Source of the DNA: Lentzea alba
GTDB lineage: Bacteria > Actinomycetota > Actinomycetes > Mycobacteriales > Pseudonocardiaceae
NCBI RefSeq assembly: GCF_011067745.1
Contig: NZ_JAAMPJ010000008.1
Span: 1 to 64,000, forward strand
DNA: 64,000 bases
Direction of reading: 5' to 3'
Part shown: positions 32,545 through 40,842 of the stretch, one piece after another
How the letters are laid out: the number at the start of each line of letters is the position of its first letter
How positions within the stretch are numbered: position 1 is the first letter of the stretch
Program-made: the position numbers and the translations under genes
Notes under the pieces: generated by a model
Databases searched by the model: none
The model's input: the letters and a program-made list of their open reading frames with translations, nothing else
Told to the model about the DNA's origin: nothing

Positions 32545-33462
32545 TTAGAAGTAACCCTCCCGCTTGCGGTCTTCCATGGCGGCCTCGGACAACCGGTCGT
32601 CGGCCCGCGTGGCGCCGCGCTCGGTCAGTCGGGACGCGGCGACCTCGGCGATCACCGCGTGGATGTCGGCGGCGTCGGACTCGACGGCGCCCGTGCAGGA
32701 GCCGTCGCCGACCGTGCGGTAGCGAACCACCTTGCGCTGCAACGTCTCGCCCTCACGCGCGGTACCCCACGGGCCCTCGGCGAGCCACATGCCGTCGCGC
32801 AGGAACACCTCGCGCTCGTGCGAGTAGTAGATGTCCGGCAGCTCGATGCCCTCGCGCTCGATGTAGTTCCACACGTCGAGCTCGGTCCAGTTGGACAGCG
32901 GGAACACGCGGACGTGCTCACCGGCGCGGTGCCGGCCGTTGTAGAGGTTCCACAGCTCGGGGCGCTGGCGCTTCGGGTCCCACTGGCCGAACGCCGTGCG
33001 CAGGCTGAAGATCCGCTCCTTGGCGCGGGCGCGTTCCTCGTCCCGGCGACCGCCGCCGAACACCGCGTCGAACTTGTGCTGCGTGATGGAGTCCAGCAGC
33101 GGCACGGTCTGCAGCGGGTTGCGGGTGCCGTCCGGGCGCTCCTCGAGGCGGCCGTCGTCGATCCAGTCCTGGACCTTCGCGACCTCGAGGCGCAGACCGT
33201 GCTGTGCCACCACGCGGTCGCGGAACTCGATGACCTCGTCGAAGTTGTGCCCGGTGTCGACGTGCAGCAGCGGGAACGGCACCGGCGCCGGGTAGAACGC
33301 CTTGATCGCGAGGTGCAGCAGCAGCGTCGAGTCCTTGCCACCGGAGAAGAGGATCACCGGCCGGTCGAACTCGCCCGCGACCTCGCGGAAGATGTGGATC
33401 GCCTCCGATTCGAGGCGCCCCAGGGTGTCCAGTGCTGTGCTAGTTGCAATTTTGGCAGTCAT
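32545..33462 (-). CDS. cysD: Sulfate adenylyltransferase subunit 2 (CysD)
   Basis: A 305-residue PP-loop ATP pyrophosphatase with the SGGKDS motif in VILFSGGKDSTLLLHL, the conserved HVDTGHNF, and the C-terminal RKREGYF shared by CysD proteins. It forms the APS-synthesising complex with CysN. ATG 33462 overlaps the cysH stop (ATGA). Confidence 0.96.
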   Translation of the reverse strand: MTAKIATSTALDTLGRLESEAIHIFREVAGEFDRPVILFSGGKDSTLLLHLAIKAFYPAPVPFPLLHVDTGHNFDEVIEFRDRVVAQHGLRLEVAKVQDWIDDGRLEERPDGTRNPLQTVPLLDSITQHKFDAVFGGGRRDEERARAKERIFSLRTAFGQWDPKRQRPELWNLYNGRHRAGEHVRVFPLSNWTELDVWNYIEREGIELPDIYYSHEREVFLRDGMWLAEGPWGTAREGETLQRKVVRYRTVGDGSCTGAVESDAADIHAVIAEVAASRLTERGATRADDRLSEAAMEDRKREGYF

Positions 33463-34154
33463 CCGTGCAACCCACATTCCGTCTTCGACTGGCCGGCCCA
33501 CCGGCCGCTGCGGGCGTCCTGCCCCGGCAACGGCTTCGCGGTGCACGGCAGGCAGCCGATGGAGGGATACCCCTCCTGCACCAGCAAGTTCTCGAGGATG
33601 CCCTTCTCGCGGATGTAGGCGTTGAACTCGTCATCGCTCCACGGCGCGATCGGGTTGATCTTCACCAGGCCGTTGCGCTCGTCCCACTGCACGATCGGCG
33701 TGTTCGCGCGGGTGGGCGCGTCGACGCGGCGCACACCGGTGACCCAGGCGTCGTACTTCGCGAGCTCGCGGCGCAGCGGCACGACCTTGCGCAGGTTGCA
33801 GCACTTCGCTGGATCCGACTGGTACAGCAGGCCGAACTCGCGTTCCTGGTCCTCGACCGACTGCTCGGCGGCGGCGTTCACGATGCGCACGTCCGGGTAG
33901 ACGACCCCGACGGCGTCGCGCACACCGATGGTCTCCGGGAAGTGGTAACCCGTTTCCAGGAACAGCACGTCGAAGTCCGGCTTCACCTTGGCGGCGAGGT
34001 CGATCAGCACGGCGTCCTGCATGTTGGAAGCGACGATGTAGCTGTCGCCGAACGTCCGCGCGACCCACTCCAGCGCCTCTTCGGCGCTCGCGTCCTTCAG
34101 CTCCAGTTCCGCGGCCTCAGCGACGATCTTGAGGTCTTCCTTGAGATCGCTCAC
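33459..34154 (-). CDS. cysH: Adenylyl-sulfate (APS) reductase (CysH)
   Basis: A 231-residue PAPS/APS reductase-fold protein. It carries the two cysteine pairs of the [4Fe-4S] type, KCCNLRKV and CLPCT, plus the C-terminal catalytic ECGLHG. This marks it as an APS reductase, so no APS kinase is needed, and none is present in the operon. It reduces APS to sulfite. GTG 34154 has AGGAGG at a 7-nt spacing and overlaps the stop of the small zinc-ribbon gene (GTGA). Confidence 0.95.
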   Translation of the reverse strand: MSDLKEDLKIVAEAAELELKDASAEEALEWVARTFGDSYIVASNMQDAVLIDLAAKVKPDFDVLFLETGYHFPETIGVRDAVGVVYPDVRIVNAAAEQSVEDQEREFGLLYQSDPAKCCNLRKVVPLRRELAKYDAWVTGVRRVDAPTRANTPIVQWDERNGLVKINPIAPWSDDEFNAYIREKGILENLLVQEGYPSIGCLPCTAKPLPGQDARSGRWAGQSKTECGLHG

Positions 34155-34309
34155 TTCTTCACCTCCTGCGGCAGGTTGAGCCCGACGAACGAGACCTTGA
34201 AGACGCGGCGGCATCCGGTGCACAGCCACGCGTAGCTGGGTTCCTCCTGCGGGCGAAGGTCCTCGTCACCGCAGTAGGGGCAGTAGAACGGCGTCGCGCG
34301 TTCGCTCAT
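34151..34309 (-). CDS. 52-residue zinc-ribbon protein of the sulfur operon
   Basis: A small protein, MSERATPFYCPYCGDEDLRP... with CPYCG and CTGCR pairs forming one zinc ribbon. It overlaps both neighbours: its ATG lies in the sulfite reductase stop (ATGA) and its stop in the cysH start (GTGA). A similar short protein occurs between sulfite reductase and cysH in streptomycete operons (from memory). Its function is unknown; electron transfer to, or metal supply for, the reductases is speculative. Confidence 0.85.
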   Translation of the reverse strand: MSERATPFYCPYCGDEDLRPQEEPSYAWLCTGCRRVFKVSFVGLNLPQEVKK

Positions 34310-35985
34310 CGAAGCGATGCCTCCTCGGCGCGGCCGACCCACTGGGCGAAACGCTCGTCCTCCTCGCGCTGGGCGACGAAGTTCCGCACGACCCGCTCGA
34401 CGTACTCGGGCAGCTCGTTCGCGGTGACCTTGTGGCCGCGCAGCTTCCGGCCGAACCCGGCGTCCAGACCGAGGCCGCCGCCGAGGTGCACCTGGAAGCC
34501 CTCGACCTGGTTGCCCTGCTCGTCCGTGACGATCTGGCCCTTCAGGCCGATGTCCGCGGTCTGGATGCGGGCGCAGGAGTTGGGGCAGCCGTTGATGTGC
34601 ACGGTGATCGGCGCGGTGACGCCGTCGACGATGTCCTTCAGGTTGGCTTCGAGCTGCGTGACGAGGTCGTTGGCGCGGGCCTTGGTCTCGACGATCGCGA
34701 GCTTGCAGAACTCGATGCCGGTGCAGGCCATGATGCCCCGGCGCCACGGCGACGGGTCGACCTGCAGGCCCAGCTTGGCGAGGTCGCTCTTGAGCGTGGG
34801 GACCTCGGCCTCGGGCACGTCCAGCACGATGATCTTCTGCTGCGGCGTGAACCGGACGCGCTGGGAGCCCGCCCGTTCGGCGATCTTCGCGACCTCGACC
34901 AGGATCGAGCCCGAGACCCGGCCCGCGACCGGCGCGGCGCCGACGTAGAACAGGCCGTCCTTCTGCTTGTTCACTCCGATGTGGTCGAGCTGCTGGCTGA
35001 GGACTTCCGGCGCCGGGCCGTCGATCATCTTGCGCTTGAGGTACTCGTCCTCCACGACCTGGCGGAACTTCTCCGGACCCCAGTCCGCGACGAGGAACTT
35101 GATGCGCGCGCGGTGCCGGAGCCGGCGGTAGCCGTAGTCGCGGAAGACGCTGATGACGGCTTCCCACACGTCCGGGACCTCGTCCAGCGGCACCCAGGCG
35201 CCGAGCCGCTTGCCCAGCATGGGGTTCGTGGACAGGCCGCCGCCGACCCAGAGGTCGAAGCCGGGACCGTGCTCGGGGTGGTTCACGCCGACGAACGCGA
35301 TGTCGTGGATCTCGTGCGCGACGTCCTGCAGCCCGGAGATGGCGGTCTTGAACTTGCGCGGCAGGTTGGAGAACCGCGGGTCGCCGATGTAGCGCTCGAG
35401 GATGGTGTCGATCGCCGGCTGACCGTTGATGATCTCGTTCTCCGAGATGCCCGCGACCGGCGAGCCGAGGATGACGCGCGGGCTGTCGCCGCACGCCTCC
35501 ATCGTGGTGAGCCCGACCGCTTCCAGCTTCTGCCAGATGGTGGGAACGTCCTCGACCTGGATCCAGTGGTACTGGATGTTCTGCCGGTCGGTGATGTCGG
35601 CGGTGTCGCGCGCGTAGGTCTGCGAGATCTCGCCGAGCACCTTGAGCTGCTGAGTGGTGAGTGCGCCACCGTCACTGCGGACGCGCATCATGAAGAACTC
35701 GTCGTCCAGCTCTTCCGGCTCCAGCGTGGCCGTGCGGCCGCCGTCGATACCGGGCTTGCGCTGCGTGTACAGGCCGTACCACCGGAACCGTCCGCGCAGG
35801 TCGGCCGGGTCGATCGAGTCGAAACCGCCGTGGGCGTAGATGTTCTCGATGCGGGCGCGGACGTTGAGCGGGTTGTCGTCCTTCTTGCTCCGCTCGTTGG
35901 GGTTCAGCGGCTCTCGGTAACCGAGCGCCCACTGCCCCTCGCCGCGACGCTGCTTGGCGCGCGGTGACGTCTGCGGCGGGACCAT
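34306..35985 (-). CDS. sir: Ferredoxin-dependent sulfite reductase (sirohaem, [4Fe-4S])
   Basis: About 559 residues. The sirohaem/[4Fe-4S] ligands are in CTGIEFCK and GCPNSC; the two half-domains (IQYHWIQVEDVPTIWQKL and its C-terminal counterpart) are typical of the SirA/NirA class. YGLYTQRKPG and TTMEACGDSPR hold the Tyr and Cys that cross-link in the M. tuberculosis enzyme. It reduces sulfite to sulfide with ferredoxin. ATG 35985 has GGAGG at a 6-nt spacing and is preferred to ATG 35991. It is first in a nine-gene operon. Confidence 0.94.
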   Translation of the reverse strand: MVPPQTSPRAKQRRGEGQWALGYREPLNPNERSKKDDNPLNVRARIENIYAHGGFDSIDPADLRGRFRWYGLYTQRKPGIDGGRTATLEPEELDDEFFMMRVRSDGGALTTQQLKVLGEISQTYARDTADITDRQNIQYHWIQVEDVPTIWQKLEAVGLTTMEACGDSPRVILGSPVAGISENEIINGQPAIDTILERYIGDPRFSNLPRKFKTAISGLQDVAHEIHDIAFVGVNHPEHGPGFDLWVGGGLSTNPMLGKRLGAWVPLDEVPDVWEAVISVFRDYGYRRLRHRARIKFLVADWGPEKFRQVVEDEYLKRKMIDGPAPEVLSQQLDHIGVNKQKDGLFYVGAAPVAGRVSGSILVEVAKIAERAGSQRVRFTPQQKIIVLDVPEAEVPTLKSDLAKLGLQVDPSPWRRGIMACTGIEFCKLAIVETKARANDLVTQLEANLKDIVDGVTAPITVHINGCPNSCARIQTADIGLKGQIVTDEQGNQVEGFQVHLGGGLGLDAGFGRKLRGHKVTANELPEYVERVVRNFVAQREEDERFAQWVGRAEEASLR

Positions 35986-36281
35986 CGCCATCCTCCGGGG
36001 TTTCGAGGCGCTTCGTGCGCGTGCGAGCCCAGAGGTGCTTGTGGTGGGGGTCTCGTCAGCGCACCAAGCGCCGACGGGAACAAATCAGCGCGCGGTTATG
36101 CCGAGCGACGGCACATCGCGCTGGAGACACGACGGAAGTCGACGTGGCGGCGGGCCACGAGGCGGACTCCAGTCGAATGCATGACCTCAGTGTGCCTGGC
36201 GTCCAGTGCATGGTCCACCGCCAACCGAATGCTGGGATTGACGAGGGGAAGTTGACATCCTAGGCTGGTTTCGCTCCGTGA

Positions 36282-36304
36282 TGTGTCTGTCACCGACAGA
36301 CACA
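36282..36304. repeat. Perfect 10-bp inverted repeat TGTGTCTGTC/GACAGACACA
   Basis: TGTGTCTGTC, a 3-nt spacer ACC, then GACAGACACA. In DNA it is a good operator candidate for a dimeric regulator of the sulfur operon or hemW. In RNA it would form a tight hairpin with a minimal loop. Confidence 0.6.
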
Positions 36305-36334
36305 ACGCCTGGCTGGACACCGCCATCCGGGGCT

Positions 36335-36393
36335 AGGGCCTGTATCGAAGTCTGGATCCGCGATAGCCGGGTCCAGACTTCGATACAGGCCCT
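36335..36393. repeat. 22-bp perfect inverted repeat before hemW
   Basis: The left arm 36335-36356 (beginning AGGGCCTGTATCGAAG) is the exact reverse complement of the right arm 36372-36393. Allowing one G-U pair the stem extends to 25 bp with a 9-nt loop. It ends 20 bp before the hemW ATG. It could be an RNA regulatory hairpin, a terminator for transcripts entering from the left, or the trace of a small mobile repeat. Confidence 0.8.
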
Positions 36394-36413
36394 GGTGGTG
36401 GACACTGAACGTC

Positions 36414-37622
36414 ATGCCCTCCGCTTTGCCCGAAGGCGAGCCCGCGCCCGCCGACGGTTCGCTTCCCCCTTCCGCCCTCGCCGGTGTCGGTTCCCGCCCG
36501 TTCGGCATCTACGTGCACGTGCCGTTCTGCGCGACCCGCTGCGGCTACTGCGACTTCAACACCTACACGCCCGGCGAGCTGGGCACCTCCGCGTCGCCCG
36601 AGTCGTGGCTGGAGGGCCTGCGCCGCGAACTGGACCTGGCGGCCTCCGTTCTCGGTTCGCCCCCGCCCGCTTCGACCGTCTTCGTGGGCGGCGGCACCCC
36701 GTCGCTGCTGGGCGCCTCGGGCCTGACTGATGTATTGGATGCGATATATCAGTCGTTCGGCCTGGCCGCGGGCGCCGAGGTGACGACCGAGTCGAACCCG
36801 GAGTCGACGTCGCCCTCGTTCTTCGAGGGCATCCGCTCGGCCGGCTACACGCGCGTGTCGCTGGGCATGCAGTCCGCGGCCCGGCACGTGTTGCAGGTGC
36901 TCGACCGCAAGCACACGCCAGGACGTCCGGTCGACGCCGCGCGCGAGGCCCGCGCCGCCGGCTTCGAGCACGTGAACCTGGACCTGATCTACGGCACGCC
37001 GGGGGAGCGCCCCTCGGATCTGGCCACCTCCCTGGACGCCGTCCTGGAGTCGGGCGTCGACCACGTGTCCGCGTACGCGTTGATCGTGGAGGACGGCACC
37101 GGACTCGCCCGCCGCATCCGTCGTGGTGACCTGCCGATGCCGGACGACGACGTGCTGGCGTCGTCCTACGAGATGGTCGACTCCGTGCTGTCCGGTGCCG
37201 GTTTCTCCTGGTACGAGGTGTCGAACTGGGCAACTACTGTCGAGGCGCAGTGCCAGCACAACGTCCTGTACTGGAAGGGCGCCGACTGGTGGGGCTTCGG
37301 CCCGGGAGCGCACAGCCACGTCGGCGGAGTTCGGTTCTGGAACGTGAAGCACCCGGCGCGCTACTCGTCGCTGCTGGCCGAGGGGCTCTCGCCCGCGGCC
37401 GGGCGCGAGGTGTTGTCGGACGAGGACCAGCGGGTCGAGCGGGTGCTGCTGGAGCTGCGCCTCGCCTCTGGGTTGCCTCTCGACGTGCTGGACGACGCCG
37501 GGCGTGAGGAAGCGAAGCAGGCGATCGCCGACGGGCTGCTCGAACCGTTCGACGATCGCTGCGTGCTGACCGACCGGGGCCGACTGCTGGCCGACGCCGT
37601 GGTCAGGCGGCTGTTGCCGTGA
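36414..37622 (+). CDS. hemW: Radical SAM haem chaperone HemW (HemN-like)
   Basis: A 402-residue radical SAM protein. The [4Fe-4S] ligands are C39, C43 and C46 in FCATRCGYCDF; FVGGGTPSLLG, TTESNPES and SLGMQSAARHVLQVLDRKHT are the usual HemW motifs. HemW binds haem and delivers it to respiratory proteins; true HemN coproporphyrinogen dehydrogenase activity is unlikely because the HemN N-terminal extension is missing. An AT-rich segment encoding DVLDAIYQ at 36728-36752 stands out in base and codon use (ATA, TTG, TAT) from the rest of the gene and contains the GATATATC motif. Confidence 0.93.
   Translation: MPSALPEGEPAPADGSLPPSALAGVGSRPFGIYVHVPFCATRCGYCDFNTYTPGELGTSASPESWLEGLRRELDLAASVLGSPPPASTVFVGGGTPSLLGASGLTDVLDAIYQSFGLAAGAEVTTESNPESTSPSFFEGIRSAGYTRVSLGMQSAARHVLQVLDRKHTPGRPVDAAREARAAGFEHVNLDLIYGTPGERPSDLATSLDAVLESGVDHVSAYALIVEDGTGLARRIRRGDLPMPDDDVLASSYEMVDSVLSGAGFSWYEVSNWATTVEAQCQHNVLYWKGADWWGFGPGAHSHVGGVRFWNVKHPARYSSLLAEGLSPAAGREVLSDEDQRVERVLLELRLASGLPLDVLDDAGREEAKQAIADGLLEPFDDRCVLTDRGRLLADAVVRRLLP
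36728..36752. repeat. GATATATC-type AT-rich motif inside hemW
   Basis: GATGTATTGGAT at 36729-36740 is followed by GCGATATATCAG. The first 12-mer recurs exactly on the minus strand within the last gene of the window, and GATATATC recurs six more times elsewhere. The patch is sharply AT-rich against about 70% G+C. Confidence 0.65.
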
Positions 37623-37847
37623 TCAGCGGGCGCGCAGGTCGTGCTGGCTGCGCACCTCGGTGATCTCCTGCCCGTCCTTGCGATACGTCACCGTGCCCCA
37701 CCACAACCCGTCCTCCCGGCGGGCCTCCTCCCAGACGACGGTGCCCTCCCACCACTCGTCGTCGCTGTGCACCAGGCACGCCTTGCCGGGCTGCTCCCCA
37801 TCGGGCGGCTCTCCATCGGGTGGCCGCAGCCACACCACGTTGTCCAC
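37623..37847 (-). CDS. Small Trp-rich protein of unknown function
   Basis: A 74-residue acidic protein (MDNVVWLRPPDGEPPDGEQPGKACLVHSDDEWWEGTVVWEE...) with two short PPDGE repeats and many tryptophans, forming what looks like a small beta-barrel. I recognise no family. Its stop codon abuts the hemW stop. TAGGGT at 37854-37859 (minus) lies six bases before the GTG, a leaderless promoter. Confidence 0.7.
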   Translation of the reverse strand: MDNVVWLRPPDGEPPDGEQPGKACLVHSDDEWWEGTVVWEEARREDGLWWGTVTYRKDGQEITEVRSQHDLRAR

Positions 37848-37853
37848 GTTTGG

Positions 37854-37859
37854 ACCCTA
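37854..37859 (-). promoter_or_regulatory. Leaderless -10 box for the small Trp-rich gene
   Basis: TAGGGT on the minus strand, six bases before the GTG at 37847, with no ribosome binding site between. Confidence 0.5.
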
Positions 37860-37881
37860 GCGACCACCACCGACAGAAACG

Positions 37882-39603
37882 CTAGGGTCGAGGGACCTTG
37901 ATGCCGGCGTAGCGGTCCCAGCCCTCCGAGATCCGTTTGAAGTACAGCTCGGCCTGGTTGGCGTCGACCACCCAGTTCCACTCTCCGGTCGGTGGCGCCG
38001 GATACGCCTTCACCTGCGCCGCAACGATTTGCGCCTCGTCGAGCCCGGTCCAGATCGTGCGCGCGAGCTCGGTGGACGGCTGCTGCACGTAGATCCGGTA
38101 ACCGAAGTACGCCTTCGCGACCGCCCGATGCAGCTTCGCGGTCAGCACCGTACGTTCGAAGTAGGACTTCAGCTGCGCATAGTCGTTGGGACGCAGCAAC
38201 TTCCGGACGCGCTCGACATCGCGCAACGACGCTTCGGCGAGCTGGACGCCGTGGTCCTTCTCGACTTTGAGGTACGAGAGGTACTCCGAAGTCATCAGGT
38301 TGCCGGGTGTGACCCAGCCGCGGTCGAGCACGTAGCCGGCCTCGCGCCGCAGGACGCCGTCGGTCTTGCAGTGCGGCGGCGACAGGTGGTTCGCGACGTC
38401 GATCCAGTAGTGGAACTTCTTGTTGACGCCGTGCCGCACGAACGTCTCGGGTGGGTCGATCCACTTGCCGGACACGCTGCGGTGGTAGCTGGAGCAGTAC
38501 GGGTCGTAGTCCAGCCGTGAGTGGTTCGCGCTGTTGCTGCCCAACGTGTAGAGCGTCGAGGTGATGATTTCCGGCGACCGGGCGAGGGCACGGGCGACGT
38601 GAGGTGAAGCGAGCAGGCCGTACCTGCGGGCCGCGAACTCCAGGTAGATCTGCGAGTTCGAGGCTCCTTCCGAAGCGCGCTTCAACGCGAACAGGTTGAT
38701 CTCGGTGGGCGTGCCCACGATCCGCGACTCGGCGTAGCGGTCGGTGCGGGCGACGTAACCGATCACGTTGGGGAGCTTGCGGTAGTGCCGGAGCCGGTCG
38801 GCGTGCTCGGCGACGAACGCGTTCGCGATCTTGCCCTGGCCGTTGTACTCGCCGGTGGTGTCGTACTCGATGAGCACCGGGCGTTTGATGCGCGGCACCG
38901 TGACGTCGACTGGGTGGGTGAGGAAGAAGTCGTGCGGCTGCGCCTTGGCCATGACGCGCACGCGCTTGTTCTGGACGCGGTCGATCGCGCCGATCGTGCG
39001 GTCCATCTCGACGGGGTAGTAGCCGAACGTGCGCAGGTACAGCAGCATGCCGCGCTCGTCGATCACGGATGCGATCTGGTCGACGAGGTAGGCGAGCTTC
39101 TCCTCGGCGGTCTTCAAACGGGTGGAGTGCTGGTTCTCGACACGGGCACCGGTCTCGATGAACGTCAGGATGATCGAGTCCACCTGCGGCACCAGGTCGA
39201 GCATCGCGCGGTAGTCGCCCCGGAACCACTCCCAGAACGCCGGGTTGTCGAGGTCGATCGTGCCGCCGGGGCCGGTGCGGAACTCGGCTGGGTAGTAGGT
39301 CAGGTTGTAGAGGGCGTGGTCCCAGGCCGCGACCTCCCTGATGCCCGACGCGTGGGCCAGTGAGGTGAGCCGGTTCACCTGCGCCTGTCTGCGCGGGTCG
39401 CGGACCTCCTGCAGGTCGTGCACCACCTCGTGGGACAGCTGCAGGTGGTTGACCCGGTACTTCTTCGCGGACGCGATCACCTCGTCGGCGCCCGCGTCGC
39501 TGTCGGAGAGGATCGTCCAGCCCCGGATCGAGTCGTGCGCCGCCGCGACGCCAGGTGGCGAGAGCAGCATCACCGCCAGGAACAGACACCAGAACTTGCG
39601 CAT
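37882..39603 (-). CDS. Secreted GH67/alpha-glucuronidase-like protein
   Basis: A 573-residue exported protein with a signal peptide (MRKFWCLFLAVMLLSPPGVAAA, about 22 residues). The N-terminal half looks like a glycosidase TIM barrel: NHLQLSHEVVHDLQEV, AWDHALYNLTYYPAEFRTGP, LDLVPQVDSIILTFIETGA and GMLLYLRTFGYYP. The pattern recalls GH67 alpha-glucuronidase-like proteins of Bacteroidetes and actinobacteria, but the catalytic residues cannot be placed with confidence. ATG 39603 has GAGGGG at a 5-nt spacing; GTG 39609 is less likely. It is transcribed alone and divergent from hrcA. Confidence 0.7.
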   Translation of the reverse strand: MRKFWCLFLAVMLLSPPGVAAAHDSIRGWTILSDSDAGADEVIASAKKYRVNHLQLSHEVVHDLQEVRDPRRQAQVNRLTSLAHASGIREVAAWDHALYNLTYYPAEFRTGPGGTIDLDNPAFWEWFRGDYRAMLDLVPQVDSIILTFIETGARVENQHSTRLKTAEEKLAYLVDQIASVIDERGMLLYLRTFGYYPVEMDRTIGAIDRVQNKRVRVMAKAQPHDFFLTHPVDVTVPRIKRPVLIEYDTTGEYNGQGKIANAFVAEHADRLRHYRKLPNVIGYVARTDRYAESRIVGTPTEINLFALKRASEGASNSQIYLEFAARRYGLLASPHVARALARSPEIITSTLYTLGSNSANHSRLDYDPYCSSYHRSVSGKWIDPPETFVRHGVNKKFHYWIDVANHLSPPHCKTDGVLRREAGYVLDRGWVTPGNLMTSEYLSYLKVEKDHGVQLAEASLRDVERVRKLLRPNDYAQLKSYFERTVLTAKLHRAVAKAYFGYRIYVQQPSTELARTIWTGLDEAQIVAAQVKAYPAPPTGEWNWVVDANQAELYFKRISEGWDRYAGIKVPRP

Positions 39604-39777
39604 GCGCACCCCTCACTTGACCGGGGCGACGGCGCTCTAACCCAACGGTTCGGTTGAGCGGTCGGTCAAGGGAACCGGCGAGTTCTGCGGTGTTTACATT
39701 CGGTGGACCTCAGAGCCGGGACCAGGCGGGAAACCGGCTGGGTAAACTCGGGAGTACGGGACACGGAGGTGAACAGC

Positions 39778-40800
39778 GTGAACGCCGATGAGCGTCGGTT
39801 CGAGGTGCTGCGCGCCATCGTCGCCGACTACGTGTCCAACCAGGAGCCCGTCGGGTCGAAAGCCCTGGTCGAGCGGCACAACCTGGGTGTGTCGAGCGCG
39901 ACCGTGCGCAACGACATGGCCGCCCTGGAGGACGAGGGCTACATCGCCCAGCCGCACACCAGCGCCGGTCGGGTGCCGACGGACAAGGGCTACCGGCTGT
40001 TCGTCGACAAGCTGAGCGAGATCAAGCCGCTCTCGCAGGCGGAGAAGCGGGCCATCCGGAGCTTCCTCGACGGGGCGCTCGACCTCGACGACGTGATGCG
40101 CCGCAGCGTGCGGTTGCTCGCACAGCTCACCCGGCAGGTCGCGGTGATCCAGGTGCCGACCCTGTCCCGCGCGGCCGTGCGGCACCTCGAGGTGCTGCCG
40201 ATCACGCCGTCCCGGCTGATGCTGGTGCTGATCACCGACACCGGCCGCGTCGACCAGCGGATCGTCGAGCTGGGCGACGTGATCAGCGAGGAGCACACGG
40301 CCCAGCTGCGCGGGGTGCTGAACACCGCGATGGCGGGCCAGCGCCTGGCCGACGCCTCGGCCAAGGTCGCCGAACTCCCCGACGAGGTTCCGCCGAACCT
40401 GCGCGACCCGATGCTGCGAGTCGCTACCGTGCTCATCGAGACGCTGGTCGAGCACCCGGAGGAACGGCTGGTGCTCGGCGGCACCGCGAACCTCACCCGC
40501 AACATCACGGACTTCCCCGGATCGCTGCGGCAGGTGCTGGAAGCGCTCGAGGAACAGGTGATCGTGCTCAAGCTGCTCGCCGCCTCCCGCGACCCCGGTC
40601 GCGTGCTGGTGCGCATCGGCGAGGAGAACGAGGCGGCTGAGATGCGCAGCACTTCCGTGGTGTCCATCGGCTACGGCAGCCGTGACAATCCGCTCGGGGG
40701 TCTGGGCGTCGTGGGACCGACGCGCATGGACTACCCCGGAACAATGGCGGCCGTCCGCGCGGTTGCCAACTACGTCGGTGAGATCCTGACCGGTCGTTGA
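39778..40800 (+). CDS. hrcA: Heat-inducible transcription repressor HrcA
   Basis: A 340-residue HrcA. The winged helix is [68 protein letters not shown], and the C terminus [18 protein letters not shown] is family-typical. HrcA represses chaperonin genes through CIRCE elements; I see no CIRCE in its own promoter. GTG 39778 is preferred (GGAGG, 8 nt upstream); GTG 39769 lies inside that ribosome binding site. It is followed 42 bp later by dnaJ. Confidence 0.95.
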   Translation: MNADERRFEVLRAIVADYVSNQEPVGSKALVERHNLGVSSATVRNDMAALEDEGYIAQPHTSAGRVPTDKGYRLFVDKLSEIKPLSQAEKRAIRSFLDGALDLDDVMRRSVRLLAQLTRQVAVIQVPTLSRAAVRHLEVLPITPSRLMLVLITDTGRVDQRIVELGDVISEEHTAQLRGVLNTAMAGQRLADASAKVAELPDEVPPNLRDPMLRVATVLIETLVEHPEERLVLGGTANLTRNITDFPGSLRQVLEALEEQVIVLKLLAASRDPGRVLVRIGEENEAAEMRSTSVVSIGYGSRDNPLGGLGVVGPTRMDYPGTMAAVRAVANYVGEILTGR

Positions 40801-40842
40801 CCAGAAACTTCTTGCACTGAGATGAACACGAAAGCGAACAAG

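Larger units (their letters stand above)
35986..36413. promoter_or_regulatory. Divergent intergenic region between sulfite reductase and hemW
   Basis: About 430 bp with no convincing gene. It should hold the promoter of the sulfur operon (minus) and of hemW (plus). Seen here: GGAGG for the reductase at 35992-35996, a TTGACA hexamer at 36252-36257 with no clear -10 partner, a perfect 10-bp inverted repeat at 36282-36304 and a long perfect inverted repeat at 36335-36393. The left half is plain GC-rich sequence in which I see no further motif. Confidence 0.6.

Noticed and set aside
39604-39777. CIRCE element before hrcA
   Set aside because: No TTAGCACTC-N9-GAGTGCTAA or near match is present; only a short ACTCGGGAGT palindrome is seen.
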